DNA of 64,000 bases, taken from positions 1,278,159-1,342,158 of the forward strand of contig NZ_JAINUL010000001.1 of assembly GCF_020639365.1 (NCBI RefSeq), read 5' to 3'. A program made the translations under genes and the position numbers. The notes under the pieces are model-generated. The model did no database searches and was not told the DNA's origin. It was given only the letters and a program-made list of their open reading frames with translations. Below are positions 29,366 to 38,874 of the stretch, one piece after another; position 1 is the stretch's first letter; every line of letters begins with the position of its first letter. The DNA comes from Streptomyces flavotricini. GTDB lineage: Bacteria > Actinomycetota > Actinomycetes > Streptomycetales > Streptomycetaceae.

Positions 29366-30139
29366 AGGGGCGGTGCGGGCCGGGAACGTGAAGGCGTAGC
29401 CCTGCGCGGCGAGCCAGGGCAGGTACTCCTTGAGCGCCGCGACCGTCTCGCTGCGGTCTCCGCCGCCGTCGTGGAACAGCACGGTCGGCTGTCGGGGCAG
29501 CTTGCCCTCCACGGCGGCGACGATCGCGGGCAGGCCCGGACGGCTCCAGTCCTTGGGGTCGACGCTCCAGCCCAGCGGCCGCATCCCGCTCGCGGCGGCT
29601 ATCGCACGGCTGTCGGGGGTGAAGGCACCGCCCGGGGCGCGGTAGTAGCTGACGGCGACGCCCGGAACGGCCTTCTCGATCATGGCCTTGCCGTCGAGTA
29701 TCTGCTGCCGCTGGTAGGCGACGGGCTTGTGGTCCATCGTCACGTCGTGGTCGACGGTGTGGTCGCACAGCCGGTGGCCGTCGGCCGCGATCGCGCGCAC
29801 CAGGTCCGGGTACTTCTGCGCCCTGGTTCCGATCATGCAGAAGGTGGCTTTGACGTGGTTCCGCCTCAGCACCTCGAGGACCTGCGGCGTCCAGCGGGGG
29901 TCCGGGCCGTCGTCGATGGTGATCGCGACGTCACGACCCGGCCCCTGGGCCAGCCGGGAGATCCCGAGCGGGATCCCGGTGGCGCCGTGGACCCGCTCCG
30001 ACTCGGCCGCGGACCGGCCCGCCGAGCCGTCCGCGGCGGCGAATGCCGGGGTGACCGCGGTCGCCAGAAGGGCGAGGACGGCCCCCGCCAGGGCGGGAAC
30101 CGCCCGTCGACGACGCGCGGAAGTGCTGGTGATGCCCAT
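29363..30139 (-). CDS. Secreted polysaccharide deacetylase (NodB domain)
   Basis: 258 aa. Signal peptide at the N-terminus (RRRRAVPALAGAVLALLATA, cleavage near TPAFA-AAD). NodB domain from about 70: VAITIDDGPDPRWTPQVLEV (metal Asp pair), CDHTVDHDVTM (His ligands), SYYRAPGGAFTPDS and PTVLFHDGGGDRSETV. A metal-dependent carbohydrate esterase acting outside the cell on peptidoglycan, chitin or similar. The last codons and stop come from the repeat element. Confidence 0.93.
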   Translation of the reverse strand: MGITSTSARRRRAVPALAGAVLALLATAVTPAFAAADGSAGRSAAESERVHGATGIPLGISRLAQGPGRDVAITIDDGPDPRWTPQVLEVLRRNHVKATFCMIGTRAQKYPDLVRAIAADGHRLCDHTVDHDVTMDHKPVAYQRQQILDGKAMIEKAVPGVAVSYYRAPGGAFTPDSRAIAAASGMRPLGWSVDPKDWSRPGLPAIVAAVEGKLPRQPTVLFHDGGGDRSETVAALKEYLPWLAAQGYAFTFPARTAP

Positions 30140-30362
30140 GGATGCGCTCTACCTTTGCGCTCGGCCCCCGGAACTAGCGATTCCGATCCAGCGTAGGTCA
30201 CGCGCGGAGGCACTCATCTCCCCCCATCGGCCGATTTATCCCACCCTCTGGGCCTTCCCACCAGGCCGCAGCACGCTCGCCCGACCCCCTGGACGAGGCC
30301 GGGCGTGATGTCCGCCACGTCCGGGCCCCGGAGGGCCTGCCCGGCGCGGGTGTGCCGACGGG

Positions 30363-31199
30363 CTACGGGCGGCGGGTGGCGGTGACCAGGTAGTAGTCCA
30401 AGATCAGCTGCTCCCAGGCGGCCAGGAAGTTCCTGGGCCAGGTGCCCGGCGCCCAGAGCCGCGCGAGCCAGCGGTCCCAGCCGGGCCAGACCTGCGGACC
30501 GATCGAGGTGATCCGTACATCGGCGAAACCGGCGTCCGTCAAGGCCTCGGCGAGCCGCGAGACGGGCCGGGCGATGTCCAGGCCGCTGGCGAACGAGTCG
30601 AGCAGACCAGCGAGCCGCTCCGCCGGCGCGGGCGCGCCCTCGACGCTGAAGAAGCTGGCGACCGCCACCCGCCCGCCGGGGCGCAGGACCCGCGCCGCCT
30701 CGCGGGCGAACGCGGGCAGGTCCGGGAAGTGCTGGGCCGCCTCGACGCTGTAGAGGCAGTCGAACTCGGCGTCGCCGAGGGGCAGTCCCTCCGCCGCCCC
30801 GAGCACGAAGCGCAGCCGGGGCGGCTGGGCTTCGAGGAGGTGGGAGTTCGCCTCGCGGGCCCGCCGGAGCTGCTGGGGATGGATGTCCACCCCGGTCATC
30901 TCCCTGGGCGCGTACTCCTCCAGGGCGAGGGCGCATCCGAGGCCGAGACCGCAGCCGATCTCCACGGCCCGAGCGCCCGCGGGACCGACCGCGTCGAGTA
31001 CGTGCCGGTAGAGGTCCTGCTCACTGCGGATCCGGTCGCGCTGGGACAGCGGCTGTTCCAGATCGACCGCCTGCCAGTAGCCGAAGTTGATGAACCCTCC
31101 GGCGAACACCGGCACGGCGCTGAGATCGGCCGGCCCGTACGTCTCCCAGACCTCGGGACGCACGACCGGAGCGGGCTGCTCTGCAGGGGTCCCCGACAC
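30363..31199 (-). CDS. SAM-dependent methyltransferase
   Basis: 278 aa from GTG 31199, which has GAGGAGG about ten bases upstream; longer in-frame starts exist but lack a good site. Class I Rossmann methyltransferase: motif I AVEIGCGLGLGCALAL, motif II MTGVDIHPQQL, then FDCLYSVEAAQHFPDLPAF and VLRPGGRVAVASFF. Resembles sterol or small-molecule C/O-methyltransferases (GINFGYW-like opening FINFGYWQAVD). Substrate unknown; monocistronic. Confidence 0.87.
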   Translation of the reverse strand: MSGTPAEQPAPVVRPEVWETYGPADLSAVPVFAGGFINFGYWQAVDLEQPLSQRDRIRSEQDLYRHVLDAVGPAGARAVEIGCGLGLGCALALEEYAPREMTGVDIHPQQLRRAREANSHLLEAQPPRLRFVLGAAEGLPLGDAEFDCLYSVEAAQHFPDLPAFAREAARVLRPGGRVAVASFFSVEGAPAPAERLAGLLDSFASGLDIARPVSRLAEALTDAGFADVRITSIGPQVWPGWDRWLARLWAPGTWPRNFLAAWEQLILDYYLVTATRRP

Positions 31200-31339
31200 C
31201 GCCCCACCACCTCCTCGTGACGGGGCGCCGCGCCCCGAACCCCCCAGTGTGGCGCGCGGGCTCCCGCCGCGACAGAGGACCCGCCCGCCCATGGGCCGGG
31301 AGTGGCGCGTGATGCGTGCGGGATCGGCCCGGAGGCGGC

Positions 31340-33520
31340 TCAACCCGCGTCGGCCGCACCGGCGAGCATCGGGGGCTGGACCGCGCGGTGCCACGGGGTG
31401 GGGAGCCGGTCACCGGCCGGCTCGGTGCGGGCGGGAGGGGGCGTGGTGACGATGTGCAGATCGGCGTCCAGGCCGAGGGCCGCCGCGACGGTCGTGCCGG
31501 ACCGGTCGGTCACGCCGGCCGGTGCGCCCGTGTACAGCATCTGGGACTCCTGCCAGGACTGCGGGCCGTCCGCGCCCGCCACGCCGACCGTGCCCGAGCC
31601 CGTACGGCCCGCGAGCAGCGGGCCCGCGATGCCCACGCCGCCGTAGCCGCCCGGACCGCCGGCCTCGGCCACCGGGGAGAGCTCCGGCGCGGCCCCGCCC
31701 ATGGTCGCCAGGCTCGTACCGACGGTGCCCGTGCCCGGCCGGCGGAAGAACAGGCGGACCCCGTCGCCCTCCGGGCGCACCGAGAGCACGCCCGTCGTCT
31801 GGGGCAGTCCGGTCGCGAAGGAGCCCGTCATCGGAGCGCCCGGCGTCGGCTGGACCCAGGCCACGACGGACCCGGTCGTCGCCGCGTACACGTACCGCCG
31901 CCCCGATCCGTCGGTCGCGGCGACCGGATCGCCCAGGAGGCCGGAGCCGCCCAGGGCCTGCCATGCGCCGAACCCGCCGTCCGGGGCGCTCTGGGTCCGG
32001 GCGCGCAGGGTGCGCCGGGAGTCGCGCACGTACACCGTCATCCGGCCCGCCGGATCGACGGCGACGGCCGGGCCGCTGATCGCCGAGGTGCCGGACCGGT
32101 CCACGGTGTCGGGGGTTCCCAGTGATTCCCAGGGACCGAACGCACCGTCGGGCCCGCCCTGTTCCGCGTACACGATCTCGCGGCCGTAGTCCCGGGGTGT
32201 CGCACCGAGGGTGGTGCGGGTGGCGAACACCGCGATCCTGCCGTCCGGGAGCCGGACCGCGGACGCCCCGGCGTCGATGCCGTCGCCCGGGAGGAACCGG
32301 GGGCCTTCCCAGGGGGCCTTCGGGCCGCTGCGCGACCAGTACGCCATCCGCCCGTCCAGCACGGCGAAGGCCCACAGCCGTCCGGGGACGCCCTCGGTCA
32401 TCCACGAGGTGCCGTCGCCCCGGCTGTAGCGGATCGTCCGGTTCCATCCGGCGCCGGTGGGCCTGGTCGCGGTCTTGCGGTCACCGCAGCCGGCGGGGCT
32501 GCCGCACCAGTCGTCGTGGTCCATCCAGGCGTAGGTCTTGAGGTAGCCGAGCTTCTCTTCGCCGGCCTGCGGATCGAGCGTCGGCGGCAGCGCGCTGTTC
32601 GGGTAGCTCACGTAGTTCTGGACGGAGAAGTGCGGGCGGTCCGTGGTCTGCGCGTAGCGCTCGGCGGCGGCCTGGACGAAGCGGGCGCCGTACATGTGGT
32701 CCTGGTGGTCCAGGAAGACGCCGCTGTCGGACTTGCCGGGGGTCGGGTCCTGCGTCCGTATCGTGGTCGGCTTGTACCGCGCGAACACGTCCGCGATGGC
32801 GGCCACGGTCTGGTCCTTCGAGTACGAGAACGGCCGCTCGACCGGCGTCCCGGAGGTGAGCTGGGCGCCCAGGGCGGGTATCCGGCCGTCCCACAGGCCG
32901 CGCAGGCTGTCCGGATTGTCCCCGGAGATGCTGCGGGCCTCGCGGAGCTGCATCCACACCAGGTTGACCTCGGGCCTGGCGACGAGCACGTCCACCTCGG
33001 CGCTGCCCCCGCCGGCCGTGGGTATGGATTTGCGCTGCCAGACGCTGGTGCGGTCACCGGTGGCCATCTGCGCGTAGGCGCCCCGGATGCCGTTCTGCCG
33101 GGCCTCCGCGTAGGCGGCGCGGTCGGCGGGGCCGGCGGCGTCGTCCAGGTGCGGGCTGTGGGCCTCGTTCCGGCCGTCGGACTCGCCCGAGGTCAGGTAG
33201 ACGGTGGTGACCTTGATGCCCGTCGATATGGAGCGGCTCAGGTCGGGGTTCATGAAGAACAGGTCGTCGTCGGGGTGCGCGACGACCTGGAGGGTGGAGC
33301 CCTCGGTCACGCTCGGCCTGAAGACCGCCTCGGCGGCCGCCTGCGGCTGCTCGCTCCCGTATCCGTAGGCCCAGGTCGTGACGCCGGCCACACCGACGGA
33401 GACCGCGGCGAGCAGGGCCGCGAGGCGAGTGCGGCTGGCCAGGGACATGTACGACGCCTTGGGGATCGGTCCGGTGCGGGAAGCCGACCGGGAGGTCGGC
33501 CGGTGTCCCGATGGCTCCAT
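31340..33520 (-). CDS. Secreted PIG-L family deacetylase with C-terminal propeller-like domain
   Basis: 726 aa from ATG 33520; ATG 33448 would give a more classical signal peptide (MSLASRTRLAALLAAVSVGV). PIG-L/LmbE domain (about 70-340): zinc motif QVVAHPDDDLFFMNP, TTVYLTSGESDGRNE, and later DHQDHMYGARFVQ. The C-terminal half (about 380-720) has repeats with W/F and Gly-Pro turns (GPWESLG, FGAWQALGG), like PLL-type sugar-binding propellers. Probably a secreted zinc-dependent N-deacetylase with a carbohydrate-binding domain. Substrate unknown. Confidence 0.87.
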   Translation of the reverse strand: MEPSGHRPTSRSASRTGPIPKASYMSLASRTRLAALLAAVSVGVAGVTTWAYGYGSEQPQAAAEAVFRPSVTEGSTLQVVAHPDDDLFFMNPDLSRSISTGIKVTTVYLTSGESDGRNEAHSPHLDDAAGPADRAAYAEARQNGIRGAYAQMATGDRTSVWQRKSIPTAGGGSAEVDVLVARPEVNLVWMQLREARSISGDNPDSLRGLWDGRIPALGAQLTSGTPVERPFSYSKDQTVAAIADVFARYKPTTIRTQDPTPGKSDSGVFLDHQDHMYGARFVQAAAERYAQTTDRPHFSVQNYVSYPNSALPPTLDPQAGEEKLGYLKTYAWMDHDDWCGSPAGCGDRKTATRPTGAGWNRTIRYSRGDGTSWMTEGVPGRLWAFAVLDGRMAYWSRSGPKAPWEGPRFLPGDGIDAGASAVRLPDGRIAVFATRTTLGATPRDYGREIVYAEQGGPDGAFGPWESLGTPDTVDRSGTSAISGPAVAVDPAGRMTVYVRDSRRTLRARTQSAPDGGFGAWQALGGSGLLGDPVAATDGSGRRYVYAATTGSVVAWVQPTPGAPMTGSFATGLPQTTGVLSVRPEGDGVRLFFRRPGTGTVGTSLATMGGAAPELSPVAEAGGPGGYGGVGIAGPLLAGRTGSGTVGVAGADGPQSWQESQMLYTGAPAGVTDRSGTTVAAALGLDADLHIVTTPPPARTEPAGDRLPTPWHRAVQPPMLAGAADAG

Positions 33521-33673
33521 TGCTTCCGGAGACGACCGGGCCCGATTATGCCCCGCACGTTTGCGACTGACACACCCTCAAACGGCATATGGCAGCGACT
33601 GAGTTAAATGACAGGAATGGGAGATATGCCCATTTTGTCGCGCGTCGGACAGGCCGGACCGGACCGCTGCGCC

Positions 33674-35593
33674 TCAGCTCCCCTTCTTCGGTTCCTCGGC
33701 GTTTCGCCAGACCGTGAGGTCGAGCGTGATGTAAGTGCTCGGGTCGTTCGCCCCCGACCGGCCGCGGTACGTCGCCACCGCGATGTGGCCGGCGTCACTG
33801 AGCACGCAGATCTCCGACCCGTCCGTGAGCTGGTCCAGGCCGATCTTCTCGGTGTAGCGGGTCTCGGCGCGGCAGGTCTCCAGCGAACCCTTCTGCGCGT
33901 TGTTCAGCACGACCAGCTTGCCGTTGTCGGTCCCGACCTTCGTGTCCCCGAAGAGGGTGTCCCGGTAGAAGTAGAGGTCTCCGTGGTTGTACAGCACGCC
34001 GGCGTTGCCGCCGGTGCCCGGGCGCGGCGGGTTGTCGGCCAGCATGAGCTGGTAGTTGGCCGTCAGGTTGATGCCCTTGTAGGAGGCCGGGGTCGGATCG
34101 GCGCGCTTGCCCCCCTTGTCCTGGGAGCCTCCGGGGGTCCCGCTGCTCGCGCTCGCACCGGCGGAGGACGAGCCGCCCTTGGCCTTGTCGCCGGAGTTGT
34201 CCGGCAGCAGGGAACCGAGGACCGCGAGGCCGATCACCGCTGCCACGACGACCCCGGCGATGACCGGCGCCTTCGACTTGCGCTGCGGCGCGGGTGGCGG
34301 GAAGCCGGGGTGGAATCCGGGCGCCGGCGCCTGATGGACGGGGTGGGTCGGGTAGCCCGGGGGAGGCGTCTGATAGCCGGGCGGCGGCGTCTGGTGACCG
34401 GCGTGGGTCGGGTAGCCGGGGGGAGGCGTCTGATAGCCGGGCGGCGGCGTCTGGTGACCGGCGTGGGCCGGGTAGCCGGGCGGCGGCGTCTGATGGCCGG
34501 GCGGCGTGCCCGGAGCGGCGGGACCGGCCGGTGCGTGCGTCGGCACGGCGGGCGCGCTCTGCGTCGGCGCGGCGGCCACGCCGGCACCGGTCGGCGGGTA
34601 CGGGGGCGCGCCCTGCGCCGGAGGCTGCGAGGAGACCTCGGTCGGCGTCGGGGCCACGGCGGGCTGCGGCGGCGGGGTCTTCGCCGGTTCGGGCAGCTGC
34701 AGGCGCTCGGTGATCGAACCGGCGACCGCCTGGGGCAGCCAGTCCTCGCCCTGGCGGAGCGGGACCGAAGAGAGGTCCTGGCACATCCGGATGACCTCGG
34801 CCAGAGCGGGCCGGTCCGCCGGGTCACGGCTGAGGCACCGCGTCACGAGGGGCCGCAGCTCGTCCGGCAGCGCGCTGAGGTCGGGGTCCTCGTGCACGAT
34901 GCGGTAGAGCACGGCGTGCGAGGACCCTTCCCCGTACGCGGGCGCGCCGATCGCCGCGTACGCCACGATCTGGCCGAGGGCGAAGATGTCCGTGCGGTCG
35001 GTGACCGTACCGGCGGAGGCCTGCTCGGGCGCCATGAAGGCCGGCGTGCCGACGCTGACGCCGCTGCCGGTCAGGGAAGTGGCGTCCGCCGCGCGGGCGA
35101 TGCCGAAGTCGATCACGCGGGGGCCGTCGGCGGCGAGGAGTACGTTCGCGGGCTTCAGGTCGCGGTGGACGATGCCCGCGCCGTGGATGACGTGCAGCGC
35201 CTCGGCGACCCCGACGGTCAGCAACAGCACACTGCGCAGCGGCAGCCGTCCGTGCCGGGCCACCGCGTGCGCGAGGGAGGGGCCCGGTACGTAAGCCGTG
35301 GCGAGCCAGGGCTGCGCACCCTCGGTGTCGAAGTCGATGACGGGCGCGGTGTAGAGGCCCTGCACCCGCTGCGCCGCACGTACTTCCTGCTGGAAGCGGC
35401 GCCGGAACTCGGGGTCCTCGCTGAACTCGGGCCGGATCACCTTGAGCGCGATGGGCCGGCCGCCCGGGGTGTAGGAGAGGTACACCTTGCCCATGCCGCC
35501 CGCGCCCAGCACGGCGCTCAGCCGGTAACCCCCCACCGTGGCCGGGTCTTCGGGCCGGAGCGGCTGGAAAAGGTCGGTGGAAGGTGCACTCAT
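33674..35593 (-). CDS. Receptor-like Ser/Thr protein kinase (PASTA-less)
   Basis: 639 aa. Kinase domain (about 20-280): GAGGMGKVYL, Lys in IALKVI, HRDLKPANVLL, DFGIARA, APEQ, and CLSRDPADRPALAEV. A Pro-rich linker (about 300-440) has repeated HQTPPPGYQTPPPGYPTHAG-type units. One membrane helix (about 455-475, APVIAGVVVAAVIGLAVLGS) and an outside domain of about 140 residues with two cysteines (ETCRAETRY, SEICVLSD) follow. The ectodomain is not a known PASTA or beta-propeller by eye. A signalling kinase of unknown ligand; single-gene unit. Confidence 0.93.
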   Translation of the reverse strand: MSAPSTDLFQPLRPEDPATVGGYRLSAVLGAGGMGKVYLSYTPGGRPIALKVIRPEFSEDPEFRRRFQQEVRAAQRVQGLYTAPVIDFDTEGAQPWLATAYVPGPSLAHAVARHGRLPLRSVLLLTVGVAEALHVIHGAGIVHRDLKPANVLLAADGPRVIDFGIARAADATSLTGSGVSVGTPAFMAPEQASAGTVTDRTDIFALGQIVAYAAIGAPAYGEGSSHAVLYRIVHEDPDLSALPDELRPLVTRCLSRDPADRPALAEVIRMCQDLSSVPLRQGEDWLPQAVAGSITERLQLPEPAKTPPPQPAVAPTPTEVSSQPPAQGAPPYPPTGAGVAAAPTQSAPAVPTHAPAGPAAPGTPPGHQTPPPGYPAHAGHQTPPPGYQTPPPGYPTHAGHQTPPPGYQTPPPGYPTHPVHQAPAPGFHPGFPPPAPQRKSKAPVIAGVVVAAVIGLAVLGSLLPDNSGDKAKGGSSSAGASASSGTPGGSQDKGGKRADPTPASYKGINLTANYQLMLADNPPRPGTGGNAGVLYNHGDLYFYRDTLFGDTKVGTDNGKLVVLNNAQKGSLETCRAETRYTEKIGLDQLTDGSEICVLSDAGHIAVATYRGRSGANDPSTYITLDLTVWRNAEEPKKGS

Positions 35594-35811
35594 GAAAAAT
35601 CCATCCCCTGTAACGGCAGTTCAGCCCGCTTGAGCCCCGCTGAAGCCCCGAAGCCAACCGAGAGGGTACCCAACTTCCTGGCTCGTCCCCGTCGCCGGTC
35701 ACCGTACCCGCGCCCGGGTGAGGGCCCATGACGGATCGTGTGGAAGTTCCGTGCGTCCACGGGTACTCGGCCTTCACCCGGGCTTCCGGCATCTGGCGGG
35801 CGTCCCCGCTC
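35594..35811. other. Gene-free stretch upstream of the receptor kinase
   Basis: Between the kinase start and the hairpin at 35812. Likely the kinase promoter region; I see no clear -10/-35 pair, repeat or structured RNA here. Confidence 0.5.
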
Positions 35812-35838
35812 CCCTGCCCGCCGTAACGGCGGGCAGGG
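35812..35838 (-). terminator. 12-bp hairpin terminator
   Basis: CCCTGCCCGCCG (35812-35823), loop TAA, CGGCGGGCAGGG (35827-35838): perfect 12-bp stem. It lies nine bases after the stop of the small leftward gene at 35847, supporting that gene. Confidence 0.75.
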
Positions 35839-35846
35839 CTTGGTCC

Positions 35847-36053
35847 TCATCGGACGATGCAGATCTCCGGCAGCGGCGGGTCGCTCTCGCCTTCCGCCAC
35901 CAGCACCGCCCGCGCCAGATGCCGGGGACGGGCCCACCCCGCGTCGGTGGACAAGACAGCCCGCGTCCACCGGTTCCCTTGCGGAGCCGCCGCCACCACG
36001 GACAACGCGCTGATCAGCATGCGACGACGCGCCGAAGGGCCGGGGATCTCCAT
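35847..36053 (-). CDS. Small hypothetical protein (68 aa)
   Basis: Possible gene in the 640-bp gap between the receptor kinase and the membrane protein. GC-biased third codon positions across nearly all codons, and a strong hairpin just after the stop. Contains RMLISALSVVAAAPQGNRW and ends PLPEICIVR. No strong ribosome site before ATG 36053; an internal ATG twelve codons in could be the start. Not recognised. The rest of the gap (36054-36235) holds no feature I can support. Confidence 0.45.
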   Translation of the reverse strand: MEIPGPSARRRMLISALSVVAAAPQGNRWTRAVLSTDAGWARPRHLARAVLVAEGESDPPLPEICIVR

Positions 36054-36235
36054 TCGCCCATGCTGTCACGGCTGCCCGGACCACCTCCGCCGCGGCCCGG
36101 GCCGAAGGACACGGCCTGGCCGGCACCGTGGCGGTCACCCGATCGGCCGCACGGAGCGGTGGGCGCGGGGATGGGGGATGCAAGGCTGGAGGGAGGCCCC
36201 CAGCCGAGGCCGGGTCGGACGAGGAGGCTTTGCCG

Positions 36236-36931
36236 GTGCCTGGTCTGGATTCCCTGGTGTCGTACGCTCCGTTCTTCGTGCCCGTGATCACCGGTTTGGT
36301 GGGCGGGATCAGCCTCGTCGTCAGGGACCGCCGCGAGGCGCGGAGCGCCGACCACCACTACCGCAAGAGGCTGGAAAAGGCTCAGATGGAGATCCAGTTC
36401 ATCACCGGCTGGATCGAGGCCAAGAGACTGGCGCCGACCGGGGCGCCCGACCCCGAGCCCGGCCACTGGCTCGACGAGTGCTACGCCTCGGTACGCAGTT
36501 TCGAGGCCGCGGCGCGCCGCCGCCGTGGTGGGCCGGGGAGGCTGCGGCGTCTGCTGCTCCTGCGGCCGCTCCACGGCGTCCCGGCGAATGCGGTGCGGGC
36601 CGTGTACTGGCTGGCCCTCCTCGCGTTCAACGCGGCCCTCGCATGGTGGGTGAGCATGGTCGTCGACGGTCCTCCCGCCTTCTTCGGGACGGACCCGGAG
36701 TCCCAGTCCGAGGACGTCGACTCGGTCCTGGGGGTGGCGGGCTGCTTCCTGCTGGTGGCGGTCGTCCTGTGGGCGTGGGCGGTGCATCTGGACGCGTCGG
36801 AGCCGGAGGAGGGCTACGCCACGCGGATCGACTCGGCCGCGTGGGCGGCGCGGGTGGCCGAGCGGAAACGCGCCACGGACCGGAAGACGGACGGAGGGCC
36901 GGACGGGGAGCCGGACGACACCGCGGACTGA
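36236..36931 (+). CDS. Hypothetical membrane protein
   Basis: 231 aa from GTG 36236, with GAGGAGG (36221-36227) eight bases upstream. N-terminal helix (APFFVPVITGLVGGISLVV), a basic amphipathic middle (about 30-115), then two helices (AVYWLALLAFNAALAWWV and VAGCFLLVAVVLWAWAV) and a charged C-terminal tail rich in Asp/Arg/Lys. No family recognised. Stands alone between intergenic stretches. Confidence 0.75.
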   Translation: MPGLDSLVSYAPFFVPVITGLVGGISLVVRDRREARSADHHYRKRLEKAQMEIQFITGWIEAKRLAPTGAPDPEPGHWLDECYASVRSFEAAARRRRGGPGRLRRLLLLRPLHGVPANAVRAVYWLALLAFNAALAWWVSMVVDGPPAFFGTDPESQSEDVDSVLGVAGCFLLVAVVLWAWAVHLDASEPEEGYATRIDSAAWAARVAERKRATDRKTDGGPDGEPDDTAD

Positions 36932-37046
36932 CCGGCCCCGCGGTCTCCGCGCGGCCCGAGCTTGAGAGGATCACCCGGTTCGCCCGGACCTGCCACCGCT
37001 CCCCCGCGGCCGGCACATCCCCCACGACCGGCAAGGAAGCCACTAC

Positions 37047-37649
37047 GTGACGACCGCGCTCGCGACCACGCCACCCGACGAGTCCCGGGCCGCGCGCCTG
37101 ATCACCGATGGACTCGACCCGAAGACCTGGATCATCGCCGACACCGTGCTCATCGGCTGGCACACCGGCCGCCTGACCGGGATCGGATGGGGCCTCCTCG
37201 GCTGCCTGTTCGCCGCCGTCATACCCCTGGCCTTCATCAAGTACGGCATACACCGCGGTCGCTGGGCCGACCGGCACGTCGGCCCGAGGCCGCAGCGGAT
37301 CATCGTGATGGGCTTCGTCACCGTGTCGGTCACCACCGGCATCGCATCGCTGTCGGCCCTCGGTGCCCCGCGAACCATGGTCGCGCTGGTCTCGGCCATG
37401 CTGGCCACCGTCGTGGCGCTCCTCGCCGTGACCCCCGCCTGGAAGATCAGCGTGCACGCCGCCGTCTCCTGCGGAAGCGTCGCACTGCTCGCCATGGCGT
37501 ACGGGCCCCTGATGCTCCTCGCGGGCCCCTTGGCCGCCGTCGTCGGCTGGTCCCGGATCGAGCTCCAGGACCACACCCTCGCCCAGGTCCTCGCGGGCTC
37601 CGCGGTGGGCGGGGCCGTCGCGGCCGGTGCGTTCGCGCTGGTCCGGTAG
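37047..37649 (+). CDS. PAP2-like membrane phosphatase
   Basis: 200 aa; GTG with AAGGAA upstream. About five membrane helices. PAP2-type motifs: WKISVHAAVSCGS (motif 2-like Ser-x-His) and SRIELQDHTLAQVLAGSAVG (motif 3-like Arg and His). The usual motif 1 KxxxxxxRP is not evident, as in many actinobacterial PAP2-like proteins acting on isoprenoid or lipid phosphates. Activity is inferred only. Confidence 0.75.
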   Translation: MTTALATTPPDESRAARLITDGLDPKTWIIADTVLIGWHTGRLTGIGWGLLGCLFAAVIPLAFIKYGIHRGRWADRHVGPRPQRIIVMGFVTVSVTTGIASLSALGAPRTMVALVSAMLATVVALLAVTPAWKISVHAAVSCGSVALLAMAYGPLMLLAGPLAAVVGWSRIELQDHTLAQVLAGSAVGGAVAAGAFALVR

Positions 37650-37751
37650 GCGGCCGCGGGCGGCACCACCGCAGGGGCATCCGAACGCCGTCCGGTTCGT
37701 TCACAGGGGCAGGACCGCGAACGGACAGCGGCAGGACGAAGGGGAACCATC

Positions 37752-38084
37752 GTGGAGAAGAACGCCTGGGCCGTCACCGGAGAGCTTGCCGCCTTCTTCG
37801 ACGAGGCCGCCGCCCATATCCCCGCCGAACAGCGCCGGGTGCTGCAAGTACTGAAGATCGGGGAGGAGTTCGGCGAAGCCGCCCAGGCCGTCATCGGCGC
37901 CACCGGCACCAACCCCCGCAAGGGCCTGTCCCACTCGTGGCGGGATGTGGAGGCGGAGGTGTGCGACGTCATGGTGACGGCGATGGTGGCGCTCCACCGG
38001 CTCGGCGTCGCCGACCCGGCGGCGATGTTCACCGCGCACCTGGCAAAGACCGCCGCCCGCACCCTGGCCGCCCGGGAGGCATGA
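37752..38084 (+). CDS. MazG-like nucleotide pyrophosphohydrolase
   Basis: 110 aa; GTG start. The all-helical MazG-like fold: LQVLKIGEEFGEAAQAVIG (EExxE-like metal motif) and WRDVEAEVCDVMVTAMVALH (second acidic ExxD motif). Expected to hydrolyse a (d)NTP to NMP, for house-cleaning; substrate not predictable. Single-domain short form. Confidence 0.85.
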   Translation: MEKNAWAVTGELAAFFDEAAAHIPAEQRRVLQVLKIGEEFGEAAQAVIGATGTNPRKGLSHSWRDVEAEVCDVMVTAMVALHRLGVADPAAMFTAHLAKTAARTLAAREA

Positions 38085-38215
38085 GCAGGTGGATTCCCCT
38101 GCTTCCACGGCGGCGTCCACACCGGTGACCGGCTCGTCCGGCTGAGCCCCGGGGCTGAGCCCCGAGCACGACCGCCACGCCTTCAGGCACCTCGACGAGG
38201 TGCGGGACACTCCGC

Positions 38216-38692
38216 TCACCGCCCGCCTGCGGACGCTGGCCGCCCTCCGGAGGACACGGCCCGGCCGCCGAAGTCGGGCAGGACCAGGGAGCCGTCCTCG
38301 GCCAGGGTGAAGCCCGGATTGTGGGCGACTTCCCAGGCGTGGCCGTCGGGGTCCGTGAAGACTCCGGAGTAGAAGCCGATCGCGTTGAGCGCGGCGGGGC
38401 GGCTCACGGTGCCGCCGGCCTTGGCGGCCGCGTCGAGGACGGTGTCCACTTCGGCGTCCGTACGCACGTTGTGGGCCAGCGCGATACCGCCGAACCCGGC
38501 CTGCGGCGCGTCGGGGAGACCGCAGTCCGCGGCGAGTTTCCGGCGGTCCCACAACACCAGGGCGAGGCCGCCCGCCTGGTGGAAGACCGTCTCCTCGACC
38601 TCGGTGCCGCGCCATCCGAGCGCCGCGTAGAAGGCCTTGGCACGGGCGAGGTCCGCGACGCCCAGGGTGACCAGGCTGATCCGCTGTTCCAT
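38216..38692 (-). CDS. VOC-family (glyoxalase/dioxygenase fold) protein
   Basis: 158 aa from ATG 38692. Two beta-alpha-beta-beta-beta modules: ISLVTLGVADLARAKAFYAALGW and GFYSGVFTDPDGHAWEVAHN (Glu/His metal ligands). A Gly/Arg-rich tail ends the protein. Small VOC proteins include glyoxalases and antibiotic-binding proteins; no specific role assigned. Confidence 0.88.
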   Translation of the reverse strand: MEQRISLVTLGVADLARAKAFYAALGWRGTEVEETVFHQAGGLALVLWDRRKLAADCGLPDAPQAGFGGIALAHNVRTDAEVDTVLDAAAKAGGTVSRPAALNAIGFYSGVFTDPDGHAWEVAHNPGFTLAEDGSLVLPDFGGRAVSSGGRPASAGGR

Positions 38693-38874
38693 CGCGCCAC
38701 CGTAGCGGGCCCGGGCAGGACGGTGCTCGGAGGCGTACCGCGCGCGGCCCCGCTCCGCGGAGGGTTCCGTGGAGCGGGCCGCACGCGGTCGGTCCAAAGC
38801 GGCCGTGAGCGGCCCGCCGGCACGACCGGCCCGTCAGCGGGGCTCCTGACGGACCTGTCGGCAGGACCGGTCCG

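Noticed and set aside
34300..34500. Repeated sequence inside the receptor kinase gene as a possible mobile or CRISPR repeat
   Set aside because: The repeats encode an in-frame Pro-rich HQTPPPGY linker, common in actinobacterial kinases.
35590..36291. 233-residue minus-strand frame upstream of the receptor kinase
   Set aside because: Low-complexity Arg/Pro/Gly sequence with no ribosome site; the internal 68-aa frame with a terminator is better supported.
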